From assembly GCA_017439665.1 (NCBI GenBank), contig JAFSIS010000027.1:1-37976 (forward strand): a stretch of DNA of 37,976 bases. Reading direction: 5' to 3'. The DNA comes from Lachnospiraceae bacterium. Lineage in GTDB: Bacteria; Bacillota; Clostridia; Lachnospirales; Lachnospiraceae. The translations under genes and the position numbers were made by a program. The stretch's first letter is position 1, and each line of letters starts with the position of its first letter. Below the pieces are notes generated by a model, which made no database searches, was not told the DNA's origin, and saw only the letters and a program-made list of their open reading frames with translations. Of the stretch, positions 7,268-14,731 are shown one piece after another.

Positions 7268-9112
7268 TTACACTCTTTCTTCCTGGAACTCCCCGCTCTT
7301 TTGATTCTCTTCCCTTCTGGCCGGCATATACAGGCTGACCCGTACACCTCCGGACTTTGCCCGGCAAACCTTTAGGCCATACTCTTCTCCAAAGAGCATT
7401 CGGATCCTTTCCTGTACATTCTTAATTCCGATACCGCTGACCTGTTCACCGGCTTTGCTGCCGCTATCCGATTCCAGAATCCGGTTGATCTTTTCGAGAT
7501 CAGCTCCCTGACCATCATCCTCTACTGAAATGATGATCCTGTCTGCCTCTCTTTTTCCCTCGATCCGGATATGTCCCTTCCTGCCTGTGTCATTGAAATC
7601 ATTGAATCCATGGGAAATAGAATTTTCCACCAGGGGCTGTATGGATATCCTGGGAATCAGATACTCCTGAATCTCCTCCTCTACCCGGATCACCCATTCA
7701 AAGGTATTCTGATACCGGTTGTTCATCAGGATCAGATACTGCTCCAGTGTCTCTATCTCTTCTCTCACCGGAATCAGTTCCCGGTAATCGGAAAAGGTTC
7801 TTCTAAGCAGCTTTCCCAGAGCCATTAAAGACTCCCCTGCCTTCTCCTCCATGCCCATTTCCAGCAAAAATCGTATGGAGGCCAGAGTATTATAAAGAAA
7901 ATGGGGATGTATCTGGGCCTGCAGCGCCTGGAGTTCCAGGATCCGGGCCTCATGATCCTTTTCCTTCAGCTGTTCGATCAGCTGCTCAATCCGTTCCACC
8001 ATCATGTTGAACTGAAGGCTCAGTTCACCGAATTCATCCATATTTTCTACTTCCATACGCACGCTGAAGTCACCCTTGTACACGTTGTACATATCCGCTT
8101 TCAGCTTCTGAACCGGCTTACTGATATAACGGGAATCGTAAATGGACATGATAAATATCAAAAATACACACAGTCCGATGACCAGAATGATCCAGATGGA
8201 ATCCTTAAGATAGAGCCATTCTCCCAAGGTACTCTCTTCATACATAACGATCTTCCAGTCTGTAGACTCATTGGTCACAAAGTGTATCTGGGAAACGACT
8301 CCTCCGCTCCCCGCACTATAATATCCCTGATCTTTGGAAAGGATCATCTGCAGACACTCTTCGGTAAACAGCCGCCGTATATCTGCTGTTTCATCTGTGG
8401 CAGTGATGATATTTCCCTTCTGATCCATCAGTGCAACTCCCTGATTTTTTTGAATAACGGCTGCAGAAAATATCTCCCGAATACTTTCATGAGTAATATT
8501 CACATCTATGATTCCCGTAAACTCTCCTCCGCTGAAATCCTTGATCCCACATACCGCGTGCAATGCACTGTCCTTAAGCAGAGAAGAATACTCTTCACTT
8601 TGTCCGGTAGGAACATAATGGATCCTGCTGTTTGCCAGTACAGATTCGAACCAGGGTTCTTTTGTTAAAGCGGTCAGATCCGGATAAACAATGGTACTGC
8701 TGTTTACATTCACTCTGGTAGAATAGTTATACCCATTCGCTCCCAAAACCATCAGATCACAGCTCTCCTTCAAGCCGATCTTACTCTTTTCACTCAAAAA
8801 ATTGATAATGTTCATGGTTGCCGTGATCTGGGTATCCTTATCCCGAAAGTCATGCCTGGAAAACAACTGATTCATCCCATAATCTTCCCAGACATACTGG
8901 ATACACAGAGAAATATTGTTCAAATATAATTCCATGCTGGAGTCGATCTGCTGCAGGATCGCCATGCGATTCTGATTGATCCTTCGATTGCCTTCCTCCC
9001 GGATCAGAGTAACGATACACAGGAAGGTGACCAGGCAGGGCAGGGCAAAAAACAACATGTTGGTGATCAATATTTTTTGCTGTAGTCTCATTGGCTTTGT
9101 GTTCTTTTTCAT
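7268..9112 (-). CDS. yesM: YesM-type sensor histidine kinase
   Basis: This encodes a 614-residue membrane sensor kinase. The first membrane helix is at about residues 18-38, then an extracellular sensor of about 265 residues (dCache-like by layout), a second helix at about 305-326 and a HAMP linker at about 327-380. The His_kinase motif IHPHFLYNTL has the phosphorylated His near residue 402. The ATP-binding domain shows PLVENSISHGF (N box, about 493-503), DDGQGAD (about 537) and GIGIKNV (about 563). This is the LytS/YesM architecture. It should sense an extracellular cue, perhaps the glycan or the loaded binding protein, and phosphorylate the YesN partner encoded two bases downstream. AAGGA upstream of the ATG supports the start. 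Confidence 0.94.
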   Translation of the reverse strand: MKKNTKPMRLQQKILITNMLFFALPCLVTFLCIVTLIREEGNRRINQNRMAILQQIDSSMELYLNNISLCIQYVWEDYGMNQLFSRHDFRDKDTQITATMNIINFLSEKSKIGLKESCDLMVLGANGYNYSTRVNVNSSTIVYPDLTALTKEPWFESVLANSRIHYVPTGQSEEYSSLLKDSALHAVCGIKDFSGGEFTGIIDVNITHESIREIFSAAVIQKNQGVALMDQKGNIITATDETADIRRLFTEECLQMILSKDQGYYSAGSGGVVSQIHFVTNESTDWKIVMYEESTLGEWLYLKDSIWIILVIGLCVFLIFIMSIYDSRYISKPVQKLKADMYNVYKGDFSVRMEVENMDEFGELSLQFNMMVERIEQLIEQLKEKDHEARILELQALQAQIHPHFLYNTLASIRFLLEMGMEEKAGESLMALGKLLRRTFSDYRELIPVREEIETLEQYLILMNNRYQNTFEWVIRVEEEIQEYLIPRISIQPLVENSISHGFNDFNDTGRKGHIRIEGKREADRIIISVEDDGQGADLEKINRILESDSGSKAGEQVSGIGIKNVQERIRMLFGEEYGLKVCRAKSGGVRVSLYMPARREENQKSGEFQEERV

Positions 9113-9171
9113 TATCCCAAATCCTTTATCCTATCGTAACTATTCAGAACCTCATTCCGAGAAGCCTGCTT

Positions 9172-9825
9172 TCAGCATTTTCCTTCTGCTCCTGTTTGTG
9201 CCTGCAGGATTTGCTCCTCCAGCCTTGCAAACAGTTTATTGTATAAAAGAGCTGACACATAAGCCGGCAGAGAAATTCCAAATAGAAATACTACGGGAAA
9301 GGCCTTGGGAAAGAAAAATAATACTACCGGAGGAACTGCATACAGAATCATCATCAACAGCGTCTGGGGAAACTGTGCAATACTGCTCATAAATGCATAT
9401 TTTACCGTATTGAATATGGAATTCTCAAATTTTGCCAGAAAGGGAAATACCCTGACCACAACACATAATACCAGAAATACCCCAACGGCAATGATTGCTC
9501 TGGCACCACCCTGCAGCTTGAGATAGCCTGCCGACTGCAGATAGACATTTCCTGCAAAAACCCCCATCAACACCAGAATAAACAGCCAGATAATTGTAGC
9601 CTGCCGGAAATTCTGCCGAAAGGACTTAAAAAAGGGCCGGGTCAGATACCCTTCCTCATTTCTTACGATCTGCAGCAGTACGAAATGCATTGCTGTCATA
9701 GCCGCCCCTGCGGTAACCACAGGAATACAGCAGAGCAGTGTCAGCATGTTGATCCACAAAAGATCCGCCAGTTTATTCAAGACACTCATCAGTGGTCCTT
9801 CATTGTCAAATATTCTCATCGGCAT
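9172..9825 (-). CDS. yesL: YesL-family membrane protein (DUF624)
   Basis: This encodes a 217-residue integral membrane protein of the YesL/DUF624 family, recognised by the N-terminal stretch (LADLLWINMLTLLCCIPVV) and by FFKSFRQNFRQATIIWL after the second helix. Four to five hydrophobic segments are visible. YesL proteins are commonly encoded beside YesM/YesN kinase-regulator pairs and CUT1 sugar transporters in Firmicutes; their biochemical role is not established, and help in sensing or transporter assembly is only a guess. It is the first gene of the yesLMN unit. GAGGAG lies three bases before the ATG at 9825 and nine before a second ATG at 9819, so the true start could be either. Confidence 0.9.
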   Translation of the reverse strand: MPMRIFDNEGPLMSVLNKLADLLWINMLTLLCCIPVVTAGAAMTAMHFVLLQIVRNEEGYLTRPFFKSFRQNFRQATIIWLFILVLMGVFAGNVYLQSAGYLKLQGGARAIIAVGVFLVLCVVVRVFPFLAKFENSIFNTVKYAFMSSIAQFPQTLLMMILYAVPPVVLFFFPKAFPVVFLFGISLPAYVSALLYNKLFARLEEQILQAQTGAEGKC

Positions 9826-9851
9826 CTACTCCTCTTAAGTTTATCCAAATT

Positions 9852-9880
9852 AGCGTATCACAGGGAATTTGGAAAAGCAA
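9852..9880 (-). promoter_or_regulatory. Candidate promoter for yesLMN
   Basis: TTGCTT (9875-9880) and TACGCT (9852-9857) lie 17 bases apart on the minus strand, about 27 bases before the yesL ATG. The -10 match is weak. The LytTR-like repeats at 9909-9940 begin 29 bases beyond the -35, so this promoter could share that operator with agrB. Confidence 0.35.
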
Positions 9881-9908
9881 CTTAGAATATTTTAGGCTTT
9901 AATATGAT

Positions 9909-9940
9909 TTCAGCCAAAAAAACACTCCATTCAGCCAAAA
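9909..9940 (+). promoter_or_regulatory. LytTR-type direct repeat (candidate AgrA operator) upstream of agrB
   Basis: The 11-mer TTCAGCCAAAA occurs twice, at 9909-9919 and 9930-9940, exactly 21 bases start to start. LytTR/AgrA-family regulators bind direct repeats of about nine bases with a 12-13 base gap, so the geometry fits, and CAG--AA resembles the core of staphylococcal AgrA boxes. The repeats end 57 bases before the agrB ATG at 9997, leaving room for a promoter between. This suggests autoinduction of agrBD by the LytTR regulator encoded at 11991-12716. Confidence 0.65.
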
Positions 9941-9996
9941 TTTTCTTTTTCCTCTCCTTCTTTTGTTAAGCTATGGACAAAACCAGGGAGGCGCAA

Positions 9997-10545
9997 ATGG
10001 AAGCAGTAAAAACCCACTTGAAAGAAAAATACCAGCTTACGAACTATCAGATCGCACAGCTGGGATATCTGTATAAAACGGCATTGTCTGAGATCAGCAA
10101 GCTCATCCTTATGGGCATTTTGTTTCATAATCTTTTTTCAGAGTATCTTTTTTCTTTGGCCATCATGCTGGTATTAAGATGCTTCAGTGGAGGACTGCAT
10201 TTTGATACCTACCTGGGCTGCCTTCTGGGTTCCCTCCTTCTGATGGCTGCCTCCCTTCTTATCCTTCCGCCTCTGATGGCTGAGTTTTCTTTTTCCTTTC
10301 CCTGCCTGCTCCTTTGTATGCTCAGCATCAACTGCATTGGTCCGGTTACATCGAAATATCGGCCAGAATATAGTAAAGAGCATCTTAAACGCTGTAAAAG
10401 GATCGTGCTGTGTTTTATTTCTTTCTTTTCCCTATTGGTATATATAATGCCTGACTCCCGGTTTATTCACATCGGAGTGAGCGTTATTATTTTACACACC
10501 TTGCAGCTTATGGCTGCAAAATACATAAGAAAGGAGAACCGGTAG
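9997..10545 (+). CDS. agrB: AgrB-like peptide-processing membrane protease
   Basis: This encodes a 182-residue AgrB-family membrane cysteine protease that cuts the AgrD propeptide and forms the ring. After a basic amphipathic N-terminus there are about five hydrophobic segments. The catalytic signature R-x3-GG-x-H-x6-C is intact: Arg61, Gly65-Gly66, His68 and Cys75 (RCFSGGLHFDTYLGC). The ATG at 9997 is preferred because GGGAGG lies five bases upstream. An earlier in-frame ATG at 9973 has no ribosome site and would fall at the expected promoter. It is followed after one base by agrD. The two are convergent with the kinase operon, unlike the single staphylococcal agrBDCA operon. It should process the peptide at 10547-10660. 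Confidence 0.92.
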   Translation: MEAVKTHLKEKYQLTNYQIAQLGYLYKTALSEISKLILMGILFHNLFSEYLFSLAIMLVLRCFSGGLHFDTYLGCLLGSLLLMAASLLILPPLMAEFSFSFPCLLLCMLSINCIGPVTSKYRPEYSKEHLKRCKRIVLCFISFFSLLVYIMPDSRFIHIGVSVIILHTLQLMAAKYIRKENR

Positions 10546-10546
10546 A

Positions 10547-10660
10547 ATGATTTCAGGCTTACTAACAGTTTGTCTGGGGGCATATTCATGGATAAGTATC
10601 ATTCCCTCTGTACTTTTATTAGGTGAAGCACCCATGCCCCGAGAAGAGGATTACGAATAA
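10547..10660 (+). CDS. agrD: AgrD-like autoinducer propeptide, predicted Ser lactone
   Basis: This small gene of 37 codons starts one base after the agrB stop, with AAGGAG about ten bases upstream inside agrB. It has a hydrophobic N-terminal helix (residues 1-19), a core PSVLLL (residues 20-25) and an acidic tail GEAPMPREEDYE (26-37). Aligned to staphylococcal AgrD without gaps, GEAPMPRE matches DEVEVPKE, with Glu at +2, Pro at +6 and Glu at +8 after the cut. That puts the AgrB cut after Leu25 and makes the five-residue ring Ser21-Val-Leu-Leu-Leu25. The ring residue would thus be Ser, giving a lactone rather than a thiolactone, as known for Staphylococcus intermedius. The only Cys is Cys9, in the N-terminal helix. 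The exocyclic N-terminal tail length cannot be predicted. Confidence 0.85.
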   Translation: MISGLLTVCLGAYSWISIIPSVLLLGEAPMPREEDYE

Positions 10661-10668
10661 GTTCACAG

Positions 10669-10714
10669 AAAAATCAGGATGATCTTCCCCTAAAGGAAGG
10701 TTCATCCTGATTTT
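10669..10714. terminator. Bidirectional terminator between agrD and agrC
   Basis: A long stem (AATCAGGATGA pairing with TCATCCTGATT, extended by CTTCC/GGAAG around the loop CCTAAA) is flanked by A-runs on the left and T-runs on the right. It can therefore terminate agrBD on the plus strand and the kinase operon on the minus strand. It overlaps the last base of the kinase gene stop. Confidence 0.88.
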
Positions 10715-11994
10715 TATTCAGCCGCCTTCTTTTTCTTTACTTCTAAGCAGAACCGGATCCAGTTCTCTTCTGAAAGACTTATATTTTCATAATAGATTGT
10801 ACACTTCCAATATTCACATAATTTTTTTGCCGAATAGAGACCAAGTCCGCGGTCCTTCCCTTTCGTGCTTACTCCCCTGGTAAACCAGCCTGCAATTTCT
10901 TCATAGGAAATCCATTTACAGGGATTCCTCATAGAAAAACAATAGCCATCTCTTTCTTCTCTGATTCCCAGATAAAATCTTTTTACACTTTCGGAATTCA
11001 ATACCTCCTCGGCTGCATTGTCCATAAAAATTCCCAGAATCTCAACCATATGATATGCAGGGACGGACAAATGCTCAAGCCGGGACTGCACTTCACATTC
11101 AACCGATATTCCTTTTGCTTCCATCTCCTGCAGCTTTCTATAAAGAAAACCGGCCAATAGTCTGCTTTCAATTAAGAGCAGACTGTTATATCTGTTTTCT
11201 TTTCTATATTCTCCCCAATACTCATTTTGTGCCTGCACCAGCTGATCATAGGTCTTATGCGTATACTGGGCTGCAAAAATTGCCGCAAGATGATTTTTGA
11301 ACCCATGCTGACGCAAGCGGACATCGGTTAATAATTCCTGAAAGTGATCTTCCTCCTGCTTAGCCAGTTCAATTGCCCTCTCCTTTTCCATAAGTGCCCT
11401 CTGGGCAGACACCCATTTCCCCATCCAACTGACTGCAACCAGAATCAGACCGATCACAATCACATAATTTTCTCTCAGAAAACCTGCTTCCTTTTTGCTT
11501 GTTGTCAACGCGATAAAGGCAGCAGAAAGAATAAATCCTCCCGTCAGGAGCATAGTAATATTTTTCTTTAAAAAAGGAAGCCACAGCAACTCAAAATCCC
11601 GCTTATGCTGGACAACAATATTCACCAGAAGAATGATGTTTCCGGCTGTAAAGGTTCTGACAGATACTCTTTCATCACCCGGCAATATGAAATTTACCAG
11701 GATCAGGGCAATAAACTGTATGACCACCATTATCATCAGATGCAGTAATATTCTGGCTCCTGTCCTCAGCAGAGGTTCTTTAAATCTCATTTGGCTGTAA
11801 AGAAATAATACGATGTAAACCAGAAATGTCCCTGCAGTATTTAATCTAAGATAGTTCATATATTCCTGAATGGTGATGAGCAGGAGGATCAAGATTGCAG
11901 CCATACCATCCATGAAGATTTTTTTACGAAAAATATTATATAAGCAGACTACCATGGAAACGATTTCAATGACCAGACTGATATGATCCATCAT
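10714..11994 (-). CDS. agrC: AgrC-like peptide-sensing histidine kinase
   Basis: This encodes a 426-residue membrane kinase of the GHKL (AgrC/ComD) type. The first roughly 200 residues form six or seven membrane helices, the expected receptor for the cyclic peptide. A short coiled linker follows (about 203-225), then the H-box RQHGFKNHL with probable phospho-His230. The ATPase domain has FMDNAAEEV (N box, Asp325-Asn326) and a G box GLGLYSAKKL near 383-392. There is no HAMP or extracellular domain, as usual for AgrC. Its ATG overlaps the stop of the response-regulator gene by four bases, so the pair is coupled. It should phosphorylate the LytTR regulator when it binds the product of agrD. Confidence 0.9.
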   Translation of the reverse strand: MMDHISLVIEIVSMVVCLYNIFRKKIFMDGMAAILILLLITIQEYMNYLRLNTAGTFLVYIVLFLYSQMRFKEPLLRTGARILLHLMIMVVIQFIALILVNFILPGDERVSVRTFTAGNIILLVNIVVQHKRDFELLWLPFLKKNITMLLTGGFILSAAFIALTTSKKEAGFLRENYVIVIGLILVAVSWMGKWVSAQRALMEKERAIELAKQEEDHFQELLTDVRLRQHGFKNHLAAIFAAQYTHKTYDQLVQAQNEYWGEYRKENRYNSLLLIESRLLAGFLYRKLQEMEAKGISVECEVQSRLEHLSVPAYHMVEILGIFMDNAAEEVLNSESVKRFYLGIREERDGYCFSMRNPCKWISYEEIAGWFTRGVSTKGKDRGLGLYSAKKLCEYWKCTIYYENISLSEENWIRFCLEVKKKKAAE

Positions 11995-12716
11995 CCCTTG
12001 ACCAACTCTTTCAGCCTTTTCTTAAACCGAATTCCGATATCTGCTTTCTCCCTGCCTTTATTCAGGCTGATTATCCTATTGGAAAAATCTATGTTGTCAA
12101 CATAATCAAGATTGATGACCATGCTCCGGCAGCAGCGGATAAAATTTCCCGAGTCAGCTTCCAGCAGAAAACGCCTCAGGGTAAGGTAAGGAATCTTTAT
12201 CTCTTCACCATTTTTCAAATAGATCTGTGCATAATGCCTGTGGCTCTCCACATAAACAATTTCCTCCTGTAAGAGGGAGACAACAACTCCTTCTTTACGA
12301 AAATACATTTTCTTTTTCTCATGGCGTACATCAAAGAACTTTAGACAATGCCGGATCTCAGCCTTTAACTCCTCTGAATCAAAGGGCTTTTCGAAAAAAC
12401 GATAACAATGCAATTCTTCATAGGTGTAGAGCCGGGAGTCCTCTAAGGAAGTGATGAAGATGACCGGTGCAAACGCATACCTGTCTATCTTCCGGATACG
12501 GTCAATAAAATTAAGGCCCGAAGAATCTCCCGGCCTTTTGGTATCCAAAATAATATCCACGATGAACAGATCTATATCATTCTCCATTACACACTGATAC
12601 CCATCGGCCACCCGGTCATAGGCGAAAATTAAAGCCTTGATATCTATTTCGTTTATCAAAGCTTTAAGGTGTTCTGCCGTGGTGAGATTATCTTCCAGTA
12701 TTAAAATCTTTTTCAA
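11991..12716 (-). CDS. agrA: LytTR response regulator (AgrA-like)
   Basis: This encodes a 241-residue response regulator. The receiver domain covers about residues 1-125, with acidic pocket Glu8-Asp9, phosphoacceptor Asp54 in FIVDIILD, Ser in ITSLED and Lys in FFEKPF. The C-terminal LytTR DNA-binding domain covers about residues 135-238 (ESHRHYAQIYL, then FIRCCRSMVINLDYVDNI, which is the family's F-x-R-x-H-R-S-x-x-V-N pattern with Cys in place of His). LytTR proteins bind paired direct repeats, and a matching pair sits before agrB at 9909-9940. It lies 21 bases after the XRE gene and overlaps the kinase gene by four bases. Here the regulator precedes the kinase, the reverse of the staphylococcal order. 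Confidence 0.92.
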   Translation of the reverse strand: MKKILILEDNLTTAEHLKALINEIDIKALIFAYDRVADGYQCVMENDIDLFIVDIILDTKRPGDSSGLNFIDRIRKIDRYAFAPVIFITSLEDSRLYTYEELHCYRFFEKPFDSEELKAEIRHCLKFFDVRHEKKKMYFRKEGVVVSLLQEEIVYVESHRHYAQIYLKNGEEIKIPYLTLRRFLLEADSGNFIRCCRSMVINLDYVDNIDFSNRIISLNKGREKADIGIRFKKRLKELVKG

Positions 12717-12737
12717 TGTTTATCCTCTGTATTCTGT

Positions 12738-13421
12738 CTATGGTAAAGTGCCGTGGTACTTTTGCATGATCTCCAGCACCATATTCCGGCTACCTGGTTC
12801 CATACGTTTGAGCCAGTAGCAGATTTCGCTGAGTAATCCGTTTTTGTCCTTCAGCACCAAAAAGTAAGGGATATCCAGCCGGGAAGACATTTGCCAGATC
12901 AACTCACTGTCCGGCAGAAGCTTCCCTCTTTCCAGATCCCGAAGCTTTTTGGAATCCACGCCCAGAAGCCCGGCCATCTGATGTTGATTACAGTCTCTGT
13001 ATTGACGATGTTTTTTTAAAATCGTTTTATCCGTCACTTCCGCAGCCAACAGATAGCGGCAGTATTCAATGACCCTTTTGTCTTCTCTATCCAAGCTGCC
13101 TGCCATTTTTCTTCCCTGACGGATCATGGCCATACAGACAATATCATAATGGCAGAGAAGCTCTGCATAATCACATTCTGAAAGAAACTGCACATCACCA
13201 TGATCAACTCTTTTTTTCGTAAAGATATAAAAAGAATCCAGATCTGTCTCACACAGATACTTGGTTTCAAAAAAGCTGAGTCTCCTTCTGGCTGCTTCTG
13301 CCTTACTGTAATGGCTTTCGCTCATTCTGAGCTTAGCGGCAGCTTCCTTCTGGGTCAGCTTTGCTCTTTCTCTTTCCTCTTTTAATCGCTTTACGAATAG
13401 ATCGTAGGTATCCTGGCTCAT
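12738..13421 (-). CDS. XRE-family regulator with two HTH domains
   Basis: This encodes a 227-residue DNA-binding protein. The first XRE helix-turn-helix is at about residues 8-62 (RERAKLTQKEAAAKLRMSES). A helical middle region follows, then a second XRE domain at about 140-195 (QMAGLLGVDSKKLRDLERGK). No enzyme domain is visible. It opens the operon with the LytTR regulator and the AgrC-like kinase, 21 bases before the former, so it probably regulates or is regulated by the peptide signal. XRE proteins with two HTH units are not part of the classical agr system. The ribosome site before the ATG at 13421 is weak (GAGAA), suggesting low expression. Confidence 0.85.
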   Translation of the reverse strand: MSQDTYDLFVKRLKEERERAKLTQKEAAAKLRMSESHYSKAEAARRRLSFFETKYLCETDLDSFYIFTKKRVDHGDVQFLSECDYAELLCHYDIVCMAMIRQGRKMAGSLDREDKRVIEYCRYLLAAEVTDKTILKKHRQYRDCNQHQMAGLLGVDSKKLRDLERGKLLPDSELIWQMSSRLDIPYFLVLKDKNGLLSEICYWLKRMEPGSRNMVLEIMQKYHGTLP

Positions 13422-13567
13422 GGCAAAATTCTCACAAAATATTCTTTATATTTTGCCCATTTTAAACTATTTTATTTCCCTAAAATGTACCGTTTATCGC
13501 CAGGCAGATTTATCTGTATTTGACCAAGCTCTTCTTTTTCTGATTCAATTTATTTTCCTTTATTTTT

Positions 13568-13596
13568 TTGACAGATTTTCATGAGAAATAAATACT
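13568..13596 (+). promoter_or_regulatory. Orphan plus-strand promoter-like sequence
   Basis: A perfect TTGACA (13568-13573) is followed after exactly 17 bases by AATACT (13591-13596). A transcript would start near 13603 and run into the palindrome at 13671-13703. No open frame of useful length follows: ATG at 13601 opens only six codons. Confidence 0.45.
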
Positions 13597-13670
13597 TAAC
13601 ATGAAAAACCACTATATTTAGCCGTCTCGCACTCCTCAAACCACAATTTATGGTATTCTTTCTTTGTTTC

Positions 13671-13703
13671 TAAGGAAACACTGATTAAATCAGCCTTTCC
13701 TTA
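13671..13703. repeat. 33-bp interrupted palindrome
   Basis: TAAGGAAA and TTTCCTTA flank a perfect 13-bp palindrome CTGATTAAATCAG, with CA and CC as the only mismatched pairs. It is centred on 13687. Neither strand has a T-run after it, so it is not a standard terminator. It could be a protein-binding site or the end of a decayed mobile element. Confidence 0.7.
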
Positions 13704-13840
13704 ACAGGATCGTCTATGGCAGTCATCTGTCCGTCACATCTTTTTACTTCTTCCTTTGCATGATCGACCTATGCATATTCTGCTTTTTATCTCTCTTTTC
13801 CTCCTCTCTCTGACTGTCCATAGGCTATCTTTTGGTAAAT

Positions 13841-13887
13841 AAAAAAACAATGGCTTTCCTAGTATCTCTCTTTGGAAGCAGCCACTG
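13841..13887 (-). terminator. Terminator after opuCA
   Basis: On the minus strand CAGTGGCT-GC-TTCC pairs with GGAA-AGCCATTG (one G-T pair and a two-base bulge) around a 14-base loop, followed directly by seven T residues. It lies about 40 bases after the opuCA stop and closes the osmoprotectant operon. Confidence 0.75.
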
Positions 13888-13928
13888 CTTTTCTTATTTT
13901 CTGGTGTAGTTGATTTAAAGCCGTTGCA

Positions 13929-14657
13929 CTACCCTACTGCCTGCAAGAGGCCCCGGACGAAGTCATTTGCCGGAAAAGATTTGATCCTCTCCGGTGTATC
14001 CAGCTGTACGATTTCACCTGCGTCCATCACCAGAACCCTGTCTCCCAGCTTCATTGCTTCCCGGATATCATGGGTGACAAAAACGATGGTCAGCCTTAAA
14101 TCAGCCTTCAATCGAAGCAGCTCATCCTGCATGCTCTGGCGGGTAATCTCATCCAGGGCACCAAAAGGCTCATCCATCAGCATAATACTGGGTTTTGCTG
14201 CCAGGGCTCTGGCAATTCCTACTCGCTGCTGCTGACCACCGGATAGCTCTGAAGGATAGCGTGAAGCCATCTCCTCCTCCAACCCTACCTGCTTAAGCAG
14301 CTCAAGAGCCAGCCTGTGATTTTCTGCTTTGTTTGTCTTTCCACTAATCACGGGTACATAGGTAATGTTCTTTTCTACCGTCATATGGGGGAAAAGTCCC
14401 TTATTCTGGATGACGTAGCCGATACGTCTTCTGAGTGCGATCAGATCGGCAGTATGAATATCCTCTCCTTCCACAAACACCTTTCCGGTGTCGGGAAGAA
14501 GAAGGCCGTTCATCAGCTTCAGCATGGTGGTCTTTCCACAGCCGGAGCGGCCGATCACAGTAAGGCACTCTCCCTGATTTACGGTCAGGGAAAGTTCCTT
14601 TAATGCATATTCCTTATCATAGCATTTCGTCACTTTATCCAGAGTAATGATTTCCAT
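13929..14657 (-). CDS. opuCA: Osmoprotectant ABC transporter ATPase, no CBS domains
   Basis: This encodes a 242-residue ABC ATPase of the glycine betaine/choline/carnitine (OpuCA/ProV) type. Walker A is GRSGCGKTT (about residues 37-45), the signature is LSGGQQQR (about 138-145), Walker B is IMLMDEP (about 158-164), and the switch His is in FVTHD. The Q-loop IQNKGLFPHMTVEKNI has the OpuCA look. Typical OpuCA proteins are about 380 residues with two C-terminal CBS domains that sense ionic strength; this one stops right after the ATPase domain, so that sensor is missing. It ends an operon with the permease and binding protein upstream, 74 bases after the latter. The substrate is probably a quaternary amine, but this is inference. 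Confidence 0.88.
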   Translation of the reverse strand: MEIITLDKVTKCYDKEYALKELSLTVNQGECLTVIGRSGCGKTTMLKLMNGLLLPDTGKVFVEGEDIHTADLIALRRRIGYVIQNKGLFPHMTVEKNITYVPVISGKTNKAENHRLALELLKQVGLEEEMASRYPSELSGGQQQRVGIARALAAKPSIMLMDEPFGALDEITRQSMQDELLRLKADLRLTIVFVTHDIREAMKLGDRVLVMDAGEIVQLDTPERIKSFPANDFVRGLLQAVG

Positions 14658-14731
14658 ATTCAGCCTCTCTTCCGGTTTATGACCGAACCTTTCTGCTGCT
14701 AAAGAGCCTTCCTGATCTGCAGTCCTGAATT

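Larger units (their letters stand above)
13422..13840. other. Gene-free region with palindromes and an orphan promoter
   Basis: No convincing gene is seen in these 419 bases on either strand. The left end must hold the promoter of the XRE operon (an AT-rich stretch with TATAAA near 13445 on the minus strand). The region also has a plus-strand promoter-like pair at 13568-13596 and a palindrome at 13671-13703. It also holds an imperfect inverted repeat, with GTCTATGGCAGTCA near 13711-13724 matching TGACTGTCCATAGGC near 13811-13825. The inverted repeats give it the look of a decayed mobile element or a structured RNA. Confidence 0.5.

Noticed and set aside
9973..9996. Earlier ATG start for agrB at 9973
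   Set aside because: No ribosome site, and it falls where the promoter downstream of the LytTR repeats is expected; the ATG at 9997 has GGGAGG five bases upstream.
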